Made by a program: the position numbers and the translations under genes
The notes under the pieces: model-generated
What the model was told of the DNA's origin: nothing
The model's input: only the letters and a program-made list of their open reading frames with translations
Database searches by the model: none
Assembly: GCF_003075395.1 (NCBI RefSeq)
Contig: NZ_QDFV01000003.1
Location: 124,685 to 188,684, forward strand
DNA: 64,000 nt
Origin: Microbacterium sp. TPD7012
GTDB taxonomy: Bacteria; Actinomycetota; Actinomycetes; Actinomycetales; Microbacteriaceae
Direction of reading: 5' to 3'
In this document: positions 34,513 to 42,340 of the stretch, piece after piece
Layout: every line of letters begins with the position of its first letter
Position numbering within the stretch: the first letter of the stretch is position 1

Positions 34513-34949
34513 CCGCGAATCCGCGCCTGCTCCTCGTGAACGGCCCCAACCTCAACCTGCTCGGCACGCGTGAGCCCGAGGTGTACGGCACGGCGACTCT
34601 CGCCGACGTCGAGCGTCTGACCGCCGAGGCCGCCGGTGCGCTGGGTTACGACGTGCGTGCGATCCAGAGCAATCACGAGGGCGTGCTCATCGACGCCATC
34701 CACGCGGCACGCGAGGACTGCGTCGGCATCGTCATCAACCCCGGCGGGCTCACGCACACCTCGGTCGCGCTCCGCGATGCGCTCACGGGTGTGGCGCTCC
34801 CGTTCGCCGAGGTGCACATCTCCGACGTGTACGCCCGCGAGGAGTTCCGTCACCACTCCTACCTCCACGATGTCGCCGCCGTGCGTGTGATCGGCCGGGG
34901 GATCGACGGCTATGCCGACGCCGTGCGGGAGCTCGTCGGCTCGCTCTGA
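34509..34949 (+). CDS. aroQ: type II 3-dehydroquinate dehydratase
   Basis: A 146-residue dodecameric dehydratase of the shikimate pathway. Signatures are VNGPNLNLLGTREPEVYG (10-27) with catalytic Tyr in the flexible loop, IQSNHEGVLIDAIH, INPGGLTHTSVALRDAL, and VHISDVYAREEFRHHSYL carrying the catalytic-loop histidine region. The enzyme is shorter than, and unrelated to, type I AroD. The GTG overlaps the GNAT stop by 4 nt. Confidence 0.96.
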   Translation: MTANPRLLLVNGPNLNLLGTREPEVYGTATLADVERLTAEAAGALGYDVRAIQSNHEGVLIDAIHAAREDCVGIVINPGGLTHTSVALRDALTGVALPFAEVHISDVYAREEFRHHSYLHDVAAVRVIGRGIDGYADAVRELVGSL

Positions 34950-34983
34950 GACGTCCGTTTCCGGGCCGCGCCCGCGCATCCCG

Positions 34984-34989
34984 TAGAAT
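34984..34989 (+). promoter_or_regulatory. -10 element of the efp-nusB promoter
   Basis: TAGAAT, 71 nt before the efp ATG in the 111-nt gap after aroQ. The leader contains GGCC/GGCC complementary blocks that may form a loose stem. Confidence 0.5.
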
Positions 34990-35060
34990 CGACTGTCGGC
35001 CCTGCCTGTATCGCGCGGGAGAGGCCGGCCCCACAGACTCAGGAACGGAACTCTCAGCGC

Positions 35061-35621
35061 ATGGCATCTACCGCAGACATCAAGAACGGCGTCGTTCTCA
35101 GCATCGACGGACAGCTCTGGAACGTCATCGAGTTCCAGCACGTCAAGCCCGGCAAGGGCGGCGCGTTCGTGCGGACCAAGCTGAAGAACGTCGTGTCCGG
35201 CAAGGTCGTCGACCGCACCTACAACGCGGGCGCGAAGATCGACATCGAGAACGTCGACCGCCGCGACTTCACCTACCTGTACGCCGACGGCGACAGCTTC
35301 GTCTTCATGGACACCTCCGACTACGACCAGATCACCGTCGGTGCGGCGACCGTGGGCGACGCGAAGAACTTCCTGCTCGAGAACCAGCAGGTCACGATCG
35401 CGCTGAACAACGGCAACCCGCTGTACATCGATCTGCCCGCCTCCGTCATCCTCGAGGTGACGTACACGGAGCCCGGTCTGCAGGGCGACCGCTCGTCGGC
35501 CGGCACGAAGCCCGCCACCGTCGAGACCGGCTACGAGATGCAGGTCCCGCTGTTCGTCGAGACCGGCACCCGGATCAAGGTCGACACCCGCACGGGTGAC
35601 TACCTCGGCCGCGAGAAGTAA
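35061..35621 (+). CDS. efp: translation elongation factor P
   Basis: A 186-residue three-domain factor that relieves ribosome stalling at polyproline. The KOW-like N-terminal domain ends in the loop [12 protein letters not shown], with the conserved tip lysine K32. The OB domains follow, with YMDTSDYDQ-like and [11 protein letters not shown]-like segments (here FMDTSDYDQ and [14 protein letters not shown]). No EpmA/EpmB-type modification gene is nearby. It is in one transcript with nusB 3 nt downstream. Confidence 0.96.
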   Translation: MASTADIKNGVVLSIDGQLWNVIEFQHVKPGKGGAFVRTKLKNVVSGKVVDRTYNAGAKIDIENVDRRDFTYLYADGDSFVFMDTSDYDQITVGAATVGDAKNFLLENQQVTIALNNGNPLYIDLPASVILEVTYTEPGLQGDRSSAGTKPATVETGYEMQVPLFVETGTRIKVDTRTGDYLGREK

Positions 35622-35624
35622 GGC

Positions 35625-36035
35625 GTGAGCGCCCGCACGAAGGCGCGTAAGCGCGCTCTCGACATCCTCTTCTCCGCCGACGTCCGCGGCGACGACCTCT
35701 CGGTCACCCTCGCCGCCGAGGCGAAGCGCGCCGCGAGCGAGCCCGCGCGCGAAGCCTCCTGGCTGTACGCCCGCGAGATCGTGGACGGCATCATCGACCA
35801 GCGCGACGAGATCGACGAGCAGATCACCACGCACAGCCGTGACTGGAAGCTCGAGCGGATGCCCGCGGTCGATCGCGCCCTGCTCCGCATCGGCGTGTGG
35901 GAGATCCTGCACAACGACGCGGTGCCCACGGCCGTGGCCATCGACGAGGCGGTGGAGCTCGCCAAGGAGTTCTCGACCGACGATTCCGGTGCTTTCGTGC
36001 ACGGCGTCCTCGCCCGGGTCGCCCGCGCCTCCTGA
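35625..36035 (+). CDS. nusB: transcription antitermination factor NusB
   Basis: A 136-residue all-helical NusB that supports rRNA antitermination. Recognised by ARTKARKRALDILFSADVRG at the N-terminus (positions 3-22 in part), ERMPAVDRALLRIGVWEIL and VAIDEAVELAKEFSTDDSGAFVHGVL. The GTG start 3 nt after the efp stop fits the family length. In related actinobacteria the pyr operon comes next; here a four-gene insert separates them. Confidence 0.94.
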   Translation: MSARTKARKRALDILFSADVRGDDLSVTLAAEAKRAASEPAREASWLYAREIVDGIIDQRDEIDEQITTHSRDWKLERMPAVDRALLRIGVWEILHNDAVPTAVAIDEAVELAKEFSTDDSGAFVHGVLARVARAS

Positions 36036-36089
36036 TCGGTTCGTCCGAGTCGCGGTCTCCATGTCGGATGCCGCGGGAAGGATACGGGC

Positions 36090-39000
36090 ATGCCCGCACC
36101 GCACGTCGACCTCCGCGACCTCATGCAGATCACGGACGCCGGTGGGTACGCGCGCGGGCTCGCGTACTTCCGTGAAGGGAACGTGCTCGACCTCGTCTGG
36201 GACGAGGACCTGCAGGAGCTCGAAGGCCATGTGAAGGGCAGCCAGGGCGCGCAGTACCTGGTCGAGGTCGGCTTCGTGTCGTCGAACGGCAAGCGGCATG
36301 TCCGATCCACGCGGTGCTCGTGCCCCGTGCGTTCCGCCTGCAAGCACGTCGTCGCCGCCCTGCTCGCCTCGAACGTCCACGAGTACTCCCAGCAGAGCGG
36401 CGCGCGAGTCGTCGAACCTGCCGTGGCCGCTCCCGCCCCCGCGCCCCCTGCCGCGCCCTCCTGGCGTGCGCTGGTCGATCCCGCGGTCACCGCGCAGACC
36501 CGTGCGCTGGCGCTCGGGGTGGAGCTGCGACACCGTGAGCCGCGCGGCGACAATCACTGGGCACCGCGTGCCGTGCGACCGGCGACGCCCAGAGACCTCG
36601 CCCGGTCGACCGGCGAGCTGCTCCTGGCGATCCGACCGCTGATGCGCAGCCAGCAGACCGGTGCCTGGATCCAGGGGCACGCCGGCTGGGACACGGTGCG
36701 ACGGGACGCGGCGCAGTTCGGGCGCAGCCAGACCCGCTGGTTCGGCGATCTGCTCAGCATCTCGCGCGACTCGCTGCTCTCCGGCAACGCCGGCGACTGG
36801 CTGGTCGTCGACCAGATCGAGTCGGGACTCCTGTGGGGACACCTGCGCGCGGGTGCGGCTCTCGGCATCCCGATGGTGACCAGTCAGAAGAACGCCACCG
36901 TGCGCCTCGCCCATGCGGCGGAGATCTCGGCGACGATCGCCCGCGACGACGGCGGCGCATTGACGGTCGCCGCGGATGCCACGATCGACGGTCAGCAGGT
37001 CTCCGCGTCCTCCGTGCATCCGATCGGCCGATCCGGGGTGTACTCAGCGGTCCTCATGGGCAGCCGGATGCAGATCACTCTCGCCGAGGTGCCGCTCAGC
37101 GACCAGGTGCGGGCTCTCCTCGAGGCGCCGCGGCCCATCGTGGTCCCGGCCGATGAGGAGGAGGCGTTCGTCACCGAGGCCTACCCGCTGCTCGCGCGGC
37201 GCACGGCCGTGCAGACGGTGGGCGACGTCGCACTGCCGGAGATCCCCGCGCCGGAGCCCGTGCTGAACGTCGCCTTCGAACGCGGGGATGTCGTCAGCTA
37301 CTCGTTCGCCTGGTCGTACCGCGGATTCGGGACGGTGCCGTTCGCGGCCGGTCGGACCGCTGTCCGCGATCCGGAGGCCGAGGCGGCGCGGCGTGCCCAG
37401 CTCGAGACAGTCTGGCACGAGCACACGACGAACCGGTTCGCGCCCTCGGGCTCGTTCCACGACATCGACGCTGCGGCTTTCGTCGCCCAGGTCGTGCCCG
37501 CGTTCGAGGCTGCCGGGGTCACGGTGGTCACGACCGGCACGCGCAAGGAGTACCGCGAGCTCACCGGCGTTCCCGAGGTGACGGTCTCGACGGTCGAGAC
37601 GACGGATTCCGACTGGTTCGATCTGGGGATCATCGTGACGATCGACGGGCGGAGCATCCCGTTCGGGCCCCTGTTCACGGCGCTCAGCAGAGGGAAGAAG
37701 AAGCTGCTGCTCTCCGACGGCGGCTACTTCACCCTCGATCATCCGGCGCTCGATCGTCTGCGCGAGCTCATCGAGGAGGCGGGCGAGCTCGACGAGTGGG
37801 AGACCGGTCCGCGGATCAGCCGCTACCAGACCGATCTCTGGGAGGAGTTCGAGGATCTCGCCGACGAGGCGCAGCCGGCGGTGAGCTGGCGCTCGACCGC
37901 CGAGGGCCTCCGCCAGGCGACCGGCGTGCCCGCGACGCCCGTGCCGCCGTCGCTCCGCGCCGAGCTCCGTCCGTACCAGAAGTCAGGGTTCGACTGGCTG
38001 GCCTTCCTCTGGGCGCATCGGCTGGGCGGGATCCTGGCCGATGACATGGGGCTCGGCAAGACCCTGCAGCTGCTCACCTTCGTGCAGCACACGCGCGACC
38101 GGGGCGAGCGGCGGCCGTTCCTCGTGCTGGCTCCGACCTCGGTGCTGAGCACCTGGAAGACCGAGGCGGCCCGCTTCACGCCCGAGCTGCGGGTGGCGCT
38201 CGTCGACACGACGAGCGGAACGCGTCGCGGTTCGCTGACGGATGCCGCCGCCGGGGTCGACGTCGTCGTGAGCTCCTACACGGTGGCGCGACTCGACGAG
38301 AAGGAGTTCGCCGGCGTCGAGTGGGCGGGGCTCATCCTCGACGAGGCCCAGTTCGTGAAGAATCCGAAGACGAAGCTGCATCGGGCGATCTCGACGTTCC
38401 GCGCGGACGTGACGTACGCGGTCACGGGCACTCCGATGGAGAACAGCCTCTCCGACCTGTGGTCGCTGCTGAAGCTCGCCGCTCCCGGTCTGTTCCCGTC
38501 GGCGCGCCGGTTCCGCGATCGGTACATCCAGCCGATCGAGAAGGGCAAGGTCCCGGAGAACGAGGAGGGCGGCGAGTACCGCCGTCGTCGCCTCGAGCAG
38601 CTGCGCCGCCGCATCCGTCCGCTCATGCTCCGCCGCACGAAGGAGATCGTCGCAGCCGACCTGCCGCCCAAGCAGGAGCAGGTGCTCGAGGTGGAGCTGA
38701 GCCCCGCCCACCGCGCCCTCTATGACGTGGTGCTGCAGCGCGAGCGCCAGAAGGTGCTCGGACTGCTCGACGATCTGGATCGCAACCGCTTCATCGTGTT
38801 CCGCTCCCTGACCCTGCTGCGGATGCTGAGCCTCGCCCCGGGACTGGTCGACGAGAACGACCCCGACATCGGCTCGAGCAAGCTCGACACCCTGCTCGAG
38901 AGAGTCGTGGAGCTGCAGGCCGAAGGGCACAGGGCGCTCGTTTTCAGCCAGTTCACCTCGTTCCTCGACCTCGCTGCCGCCCGCCTCGACGCCGCCGGCA

Positions 39001-39380
39001 TCCCCTACGCCCATCTCGACGGGTCTACCCGCCGCCGGCAGGACGTCGTCGACGGGTTCCGGTCGGGGGAGCAGGTCGTGTTCCTCATCAGCCTGAAGGC
39101 CGGCGGATTCGGACTCACCCTGACCGAGGCCGATTACGTGTTCCTGCTCGACCCCTGGTGGAACCCGGCCGCCGAGGCGCAGGCGATCGACCGCACGCAT
39201 CGCATCGGCCAGACCAGTCAGGTCTTCGTGTACCGCATGATCTCGGCCGGGACGATCGAGGAGAAGGTGCGCGAACTGCAGCAGCGCAAGGCCCGCCTCT
39301 TCACGGCAGTGATGGACGACCAGGAGCTGTTCGCCCAGTCCCTCACAGCCGACGACATCCGCGGCCTCTTCGACGACTAG
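36090..39380 (+). CDS. SWIM zinc finger SNF2-family helicase
   Basis: A 1096-residue protein. An N-terminal SWIM zinc finger has CSCPVRSACKH (C76, C78, C84, H86); SWIM domains bind nucleic acid or protein. A middle region of about 500 residues has no motif that I know. The C-terminal SNF2 motor has motif I DDMGLGKT (about 651-658), motif II DEAQ (about 751-754), GTPMENSLSDLWSL, and motif VI QAIDRTHRIGQ (about 1030-1040). SNF2 proteins remodel protein-DNA complexes; HepA/RapA relatives recycle RNA polymerase. The exact role is unknown. GGGAAGGA precedes the ATG. It appears monocistronic within an accessory insert. Confidence 0.9.
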   Translation: MPAPHVDLRDLMQITDAGGYARGLAYFREGNVLDLVWDEDLQELEGHVKGSQGAQYLVEVGFVSSNGKRHVRSTRCSCPVRSACKHVVAALLASNVHEYSQQSGARVVEPAVAAPAPAPPAAPSWRALVDPAVTAQTRALALGVELRHREPRGDNHWAPRAVRPATPRDLARSTGELLLAIRPLMRSQQTGAWIQGHAGWDTVRRDAAQFGRSQTRWFGDLLSISRDSLLSGNAGDWLVVDQIESGLLWGHLRAGAALGIPMVTSQKNATVRLAHAAEISATIARDDGGALTVAADATIDGQQVSASSVHPIGRSGVYSAVLMGSRMQITLAEVPLSDQVRALLEAPRPIVVPADEEEAFVTEAYPLLARRTAVQTVGDVALPEIPAPEPVLNVAFERGDVVSYSFAWSYRGFGTVPFAAGRTAVRDPEAEAARRAQLETVWHEHTTNRFAPSGSFHDIDAAAFVAQVVPAFEAAGVTVVTTGTRKEYRELTGVPEVTVSTVETTDSDWFDLGIIVTIDGRSIPFGPLFTALSRGKKKLLLSDGGYFTLDHPALDRLRELIEEAGELDEWETGPRISRYQTDLWEEFEDLADEAQPAVSWRSTAEGLRQATGVPATPVPPSLRAELRPYQKSGFDWLAFLWAHRLGGILADDMGLGKTLQLLTFVQHTRDRGERRPFLVLAPTSVLSTWKTEAARFTPELRVALVDTTSGTRRGSLTDAAAGVDVVVSSYTVARLDEKEFAGVEWAGLILDEAQFVKNPKTKLHRAISTFRADVTYAVTGTPMENSLSDLWSLLKLAAPGLFPSARRFRDRYIQPIEKGKVPENEEGGEYRRRRLEQLRRRIRPLMLRRTKEIVAADLPPKQEQVLEVELSPAHRALYDVVLQRERQKVLGLLDDLDRNRFIVFRSLTLLRMLSLAPGLVDENDPDIGSSKLDTLLERVVELQAEGHRALVFSQFTSFLDLAAARLDAAGIPYAHLDGSTRRRQDVVDGFRSGEQVVFLISLKAGGFGLTLTEADYVFLLDPWWNPAAEAQAIDRTHRIGQTSQVFVYRMISAGTIEEKVRELQQRKARLFTAVMDDQELFAQSLTADDIRGLFDD

Positions 39381-39388
39381 CGCGTCGC

Positions 39389-39404
39389 CCCGACCACCGT
39401 CGGG
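39389..39404 (+). terminator. weak hairpin after the SNF2 gene
   Basis: CCCGAC and GTCGGG pair around a CACC loop, 8 nt after the stop. There is no T-run, so this is a weak candidate. Confidence 0.3.
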
Positions 39405-39450
39405 TCGAGTATTCACGGCTGGTCTCCGCGGGCGCCCAGGAGGCCGTCGG

Positions 39451-39456
39451 TAGACT
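39451..39456 (+). promoter_or_regulatory. -10 element of the MBL-Rieske gene promoter
   Basis: TAGACT, 28 nt before the ATG. It leaves a short leader with the GAGAGGAA ribosome binding site. Confidence 0.5.
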
Positions 39457-39484
39457 CTTACGGTTCACTTTCGAGAGGAATGCA

Positions 39485-41062
39485 ATGCGGATCACGGGAC
39501 TCGGCCACGCCGGGATGTTCATCGAGACGGTCGGCGGGAACATCATCTGCGACCCCGTCCTCGGACCCTCGTTCTATGGATCCTGGTTCCCGTTCCCGGA
39601 CAATCGCGGCCTCGACTGGGAGCGCTTCGGCCGTGAGGCCGACTTCCTCTACATCTCGCACCGCCATCGCGACCACTTCGACCCGAAGCTGCTCGAGCGG
39701 TACATCCGTAAGGACATCGAGGTGCTGCTGCCGGAGTACCCGATCGACGATCTCGAGCAGGACATCCGCGCGCTCGGGTACACGAACATCACCTACGCGC
39801 CGGCGGGGGAGATCATCCACCGCGGCGAGCTGAAGATCATGATCACGCCGCTGCGCGCCCCGAGCGACGGCCCGATCGGCGACTCCTCGCTGAGCGTGGA
39901 CGACGGCACCGCATCCGTTCTGAACCAGAACGACTCGCACCCCCTCGACCTCGAGAAGCTGCTGGGCTTCGGCAAGCCGGATGCCTACTTCACGCAGGTC
40001 TCGGGCGCGATCTGGTGGCCCATGGTCTACGACCTGCCGCTCGACGCCAAGCAGAACTTCGCGAAGCTCAAGCGCGACGCGCAGAACAAGCGGGCGATGT
40101 ACTACATCGAGAAGGTCGACGCGACGCACGTCTTCCCGATGGCCGGCCCGCCCATGTTCCTGCGGGACGACCTGTTCGACTTCAACGGCGTCGGCAGGAA
40201 CGGCGAGTCGATCTTCACCGACCAGAAGCAGTTCCTCGCGCACATGAAGGAACTCGCTCCGCAGTACGACGGTCACCTGTTCGTCCCGGGGACGGTCGTG
40301 ACCGTCGAGGGTGCGTCGGTGAGCACCGAGCAGTCCCTCTACACCGAGGCGGAGATCGCCCACATCTTCGATGAGAAGTGGGACTACCTCGAATCGCAGC
40401 GGGCCAGCAGGCAGCAGGAGATCCGCGACGAGGAGGCCTCGCGCGCCGAGATCATCCCGCCTGCTGAAATGCTCGAGACCCTCAAGGCGTGGTGGGAGCC
40501 GCTGCTGAAGAAGTCGCGCACCATCCGGCTCGGCGTCGGAGGATGCGTGAGGTTCAAGATCGGCGAGCTCGACATGGTGGTCGACTTCCCGCGGGCGAAG
40601 GTCCGTGAATACGCGGGGGAGGAGTGCATCTACTGGTACACGATCCCCGCCGATCTCGTCTCGACCAACATCCGCGACCGCGAGATCGACTGGTCGAACT
40701 CGATCTTCCTCTCGATGCAGTTCCAGGTGGGTCGCAGCGGCAAGTTCAACGAGTTCCTGACGACGTTCCTCAAGTGCCTGTCGGTCGACCGCATCGAGTA
40801 CGTCGAGAACTGGTACCAGGAGCAGACCGATCAGACCGAGGATGCCGAGGTCGGGGACTGGCTCGTGCAGCGTCGCTGCCCGCACCTGCGCGCCGACCTC
40901 ACGAAGACGGGGAAGGTCGACGAGGACGGCGTCCTCACCTGCAGCATGCACGACTGGAAGTGGGACCTGAACACCGGTCGGTGCCTGACCACGAGCGGCC
41001 ACCCGATCCGCTCGTCGAAGATCGACGAGGTCATCGAGGGAGCCCTTCGCCCCGCAGTGTGA
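39485..41062 (+). CDS. metallo-beta-lactamase fold / Rieske [2Fe-2S] fusion protein
   Basis: A 525-residue two-domain protein. The N-terminal UlaG-like MBL domain has the metal motif HRHRDH (59-64) and ends near residue 290. The middle region is acidic and helical. The C-terminal Rieske domain has the full cluster motif C465-X-H467...C486-X2-H489 (CPHLRAD, CSMH). CMP-N-acetylneuraminate hydroxylase combines these two domains in the opposite order, so a redox or hydroxylase role is conceivable, but the substrate is unknown. Strong GAGAGGAA Shine-Dalgarno. It is neither fused to nor overlapping any neighbour, with its own promoter. Confidence 0.85.
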   Translation: MRITGLGHAGMFIETVGGNIICDPVLGPSFYGSWFPFPDNRGLDWERFGREADFLYISHRHRDHFDPKLLERYIRKDIEVLLPEYPIDDLEQDIRALGYTNITYAPAGEIIHRGELKIMITPLRAPSDGPIGDSSLSVDDGTASVLNQNDSHPLDLEKLLGFGKPDAYFTQVSGAIWWPMVYDLPLDAKQNFAKLKRDAQNKRAMYYIEKVDATHVFPMAGPPMFLRDDLFDFNGVGRNGESIFTDQKQFLAHMKELAPQYDGHLFVPGTVVTVEGASVSTEQSLYTEAEIAHIFDEKWDYLESQRASRQQEIRDEEASRAEIIPPAEMLETLKAWWEPLLKKSRTIRLGVGGCVRFKIGELDMVVDFPRAKVREYAGEECIYWYTIPADLVSTNIRDREIDWSNSIFLSMQFQVGRSGKFNEFLTTFLKCLSVDRIEYVENWYQEQTDQTEDAEVGDWLVQRRCPHLRADLTKTGKVDEDGVLTCSMHDWKWDLNTGRCLTTSGHPIRSSKIDEVIEGALRPAV

Positions 41063-41070
41063 GAGAGCTG

Positions 41071-41098
41071 GTACCACCTCGCCATCGAGTGGTACATT
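41071..41098 (+). promoter_or_regulatory. vapBC operator and overlapping -10 element
   Basis: The inverted repeat GTACCAC (41071-41077) and GTGGTAC (41089-41095) has an 11-nt spacer. The second arm runs into TACATT (41093-41098), a -10-like hexamer exactly 6 nt before the vapB ATG. Binding of the antitoxin complex here would cover the promoter, as expected for VapBC autoregulation. The transcript would be leaderless. Confidence 0.6.
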
Positions 41099-41104
41099 TG
41101 CGGC

Positions 41105-41362
41105 ATGGCGACGACACTCCCTCGCATTCAGGTGACCCAGAGCCCGGAGCTTGCCGCGGGCCTCGAGCTCGCCGCACAGGAATGGCCGGGAGCTTCGCGG
41201 TCTGAACTGGTGGCCCGTCTCGCTGAGAGCGGCGTGGAAGCGCTCACGGCGAAACGCGCGGCTCGACGCGCCGAGCGTCGCAAGGTTCTCGAGGAGACGA
41301 GAGGCAAGTACCGATATCCTCCTGGCTATCTCGCGGAACTGCGTGAGGACTGGCCGGAGTGA
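41105..41362 (+). CDS. vapB: VapB-type antitoxin
   Basis: An 85-residue small protein directly before and overlapping (4 nt) a PIN toxin. The N-terminal LPRIQVTQSPELAAGLELAAQ region looks like a ribbon-helix-helix (CopG/MetJ-like) DNA-binding segment. A basic helix (AKRAARRAERRKVLEETRGKY) follows, and the C-terminal PPGYLAELREDWPE probably blocks the toxin. It lacks a Shine-Dalgarno and appears leaderless. Its function is assigned from partner and layout, not from a diagnostic motif. Confidence 0.75.
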   Translation: MATTLPRIQVTQSPELAAGLELAAQEWPGASRSELVARLAESGVEALTAKRAARRAERRKVLEETRGKYRYPPGYLAELREDWPE

Positions 41363-41739
41363 TCGTGCTCGATGCCAACGTGCTCATCTCCTTCTGGGCC
41401 GAGGGCGACGCCCACGCGGCAGATGCGTTCGAGATACTCGACACTGAGGAGGATCTGGTCCTGCACCCCGTGACTCTCGCCGAAACGCTGGTGTGGCCTG
41501 TCCGCGAGCAGCGCGAGAGCGAGGCGCTCGAGGATCATGCCAGGCTCGGAGTCGAACGTCTCACGCCTGCGACGGATGAACCCCTCAGGGTCGCTCGCCT
41601 CCGCGCCGAGACCGGACTCAAGCTTCCCGACGCCTATGTCCTCGCCGCAGCGATCATGCTCGGCGCCACCCTCGCCACCTTCGACCGGCGGCTGGCCGAC
41701 ATCGCCCGCGAACGCGGTGTCGAGGTCGTCGGAGCCTGA
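41359..41739 (+). CDS. vapC: VapC-type PIN-domain RNase toxin
   Basis: A 126-residue PIN-domain protein. The acidic active site is complete: D5 (VLDANVL), E42 (LAETLVW), D91 (LPDAYV) and D109 (TFDRR). VapC toxins cut tRNA or rRNA at one site; the target cannot be told. The GTG start overlaps vapB (GTGA), so toxin translation depends on the antitoxin. This looks like an intact, typical TA pair in the accessory insert before the pyr operon. Confidence 0.85.
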   Translation: MIVLDANVLISFWAEGDAHAADAFEILDTEEDLVLHPVTLAETLVWPVREQRESEALEDHARLGVERLTPATDEPLRVARLRAETGLKLPDAYVLAAAIMLGATLATFDRRLADIARERGVEVVGA

Positions 41740-41749
41740 GCCGCTCCGA
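41729..41749 (+). terminator. hairpin over the vapC stop codon
   Basis: TCGGAGC (41729-41735) and GCTCCGA (41743-41749) pair perfectly around a 7-nt loop holding the vapC stop codon. The pyr -10 follows at once. Possible terminator between vapC and pyr. Confidence 0.4.
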
Positions 41750-41755
41750 TAGACT
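41750..41755 (+). promoter_or_regulatory. -10 element of the pyr operon promoter
   Basis: TAGACT directly after the vapC hairpin. Transcription would start near 41762, giving a leader of about 48 nt that consists almost entirely of the PyrR site. Confidence 0.55.
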
Positions 41756-41770
41756 GAAGCCACAAGCAAC

Positions 41771-41801
41771 CTTTAACACCGTCCTGTGAGGCGGAGAAGG
41801 G
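41771..41801 (+). promoter_or_regulatory. PyrR-binding RNA element overlapping the ribosome binding site
   Basis: The leader reads CTTTAACACC-GTCCTGTGAGGC-GGAGAAGGG. This matches the PyrR anti-antiterminator consensus from Bacillus (TTTAA, then RTCCNGNGAGGC, then AAGG), with CCTT/AAGG closing the stem. No terminator/antiterminator pair follows. The GGGAG ribosome binding site (41799-41803) overlaps the 3' edge, which fits repression of translation as shown for Mycobacterium smegmatis PyrR. Confidence 0.8.
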
Positions 41802-41809
41802 AGCGGCTG

Positions 41810-42340
41810 ATGAGCGCACGCACCGTGCTGCACGAAGCCGACGTATCGCGGGCTCTGACCCGTATCGCGCACGAGATCCTCGAGTCGAATCGAGGGGCTG
41901 AGAACCTCGTCCTGCTGGGCATTCCGACCCGCGGCGTCACTCTCGCCCACCGCCTGTCGCGCCTGATCGGCGAGATCGCGCAGACCCCGGTCGCCGTCGG
42001 CGCGCTGGACGTCACGCTGTTCCGCGACGACCTGGCCAAGCACCCGACGCGGTCCCCGCACCCGACCGAGATCCCGGACGGCGGGATCGACGGGAAGACG
42101 GTCGTGCTGGTCGACGACGTGCTCTTCTCCGGTCGCAGCATCCGCGCGGCGCTCGACGCGATCCAGTCGATCGGACGACCGGCCGTCGTGCGGCTCGCGA
42201 TCCTCGTCGACCGCGGTCATCGCGAGCTCCCGATCCGGCCCGACTTCATCGGCAAGAACATCCCCTCCGCCCGCTCCGAGCGGGTCAACGTGCGCCTCAC
42301 CGAGAACGACGGGGCCGAGGAGGTGACGATCGGCGAATGA
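41810..42340 (+). CDS. pyrR: bifunctional pyr operon regulator / uracil phosphoribosyltransferase PyrR
   Basis: A 176-residue type I phosphoribosyltransferase fold. The PRPP motif is [20 protein letters not shown], with the flexible loop and [26 protein letters not shown] and NVRLTE segments of PyrR. It senses UMP and binds pyr leader RNA. The ATG at MSARTVLHE is chosen over an upstream in-frame GTG, because GGGAG is 6 nt before it and the family begins this way. First gene of the pyr operon, it overlaps pyrB by 4 nt. Confidence 0.95.
   Translation: MSARTVLHEADVSRALTRIAHEILESNRGAENLVLLGIPTRGVTLAHRLSRLIGEIAQTPVAVGALDVTLFRDDLAKHPTRSPHPTEIPDGGIDGKTVVLVDDVLFSGRSIRAALDAIQSIGRPAVVRLAILVDRGHRELPIRPDFIGKNIPSARSERVNVRLTENDGAEEVTIGE

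Noticed and set aside
34950-35060. Riboswitch in the efp leader
   Set aside because: Only loose GGCC complementarity is present; no known riboswitch core is seen.
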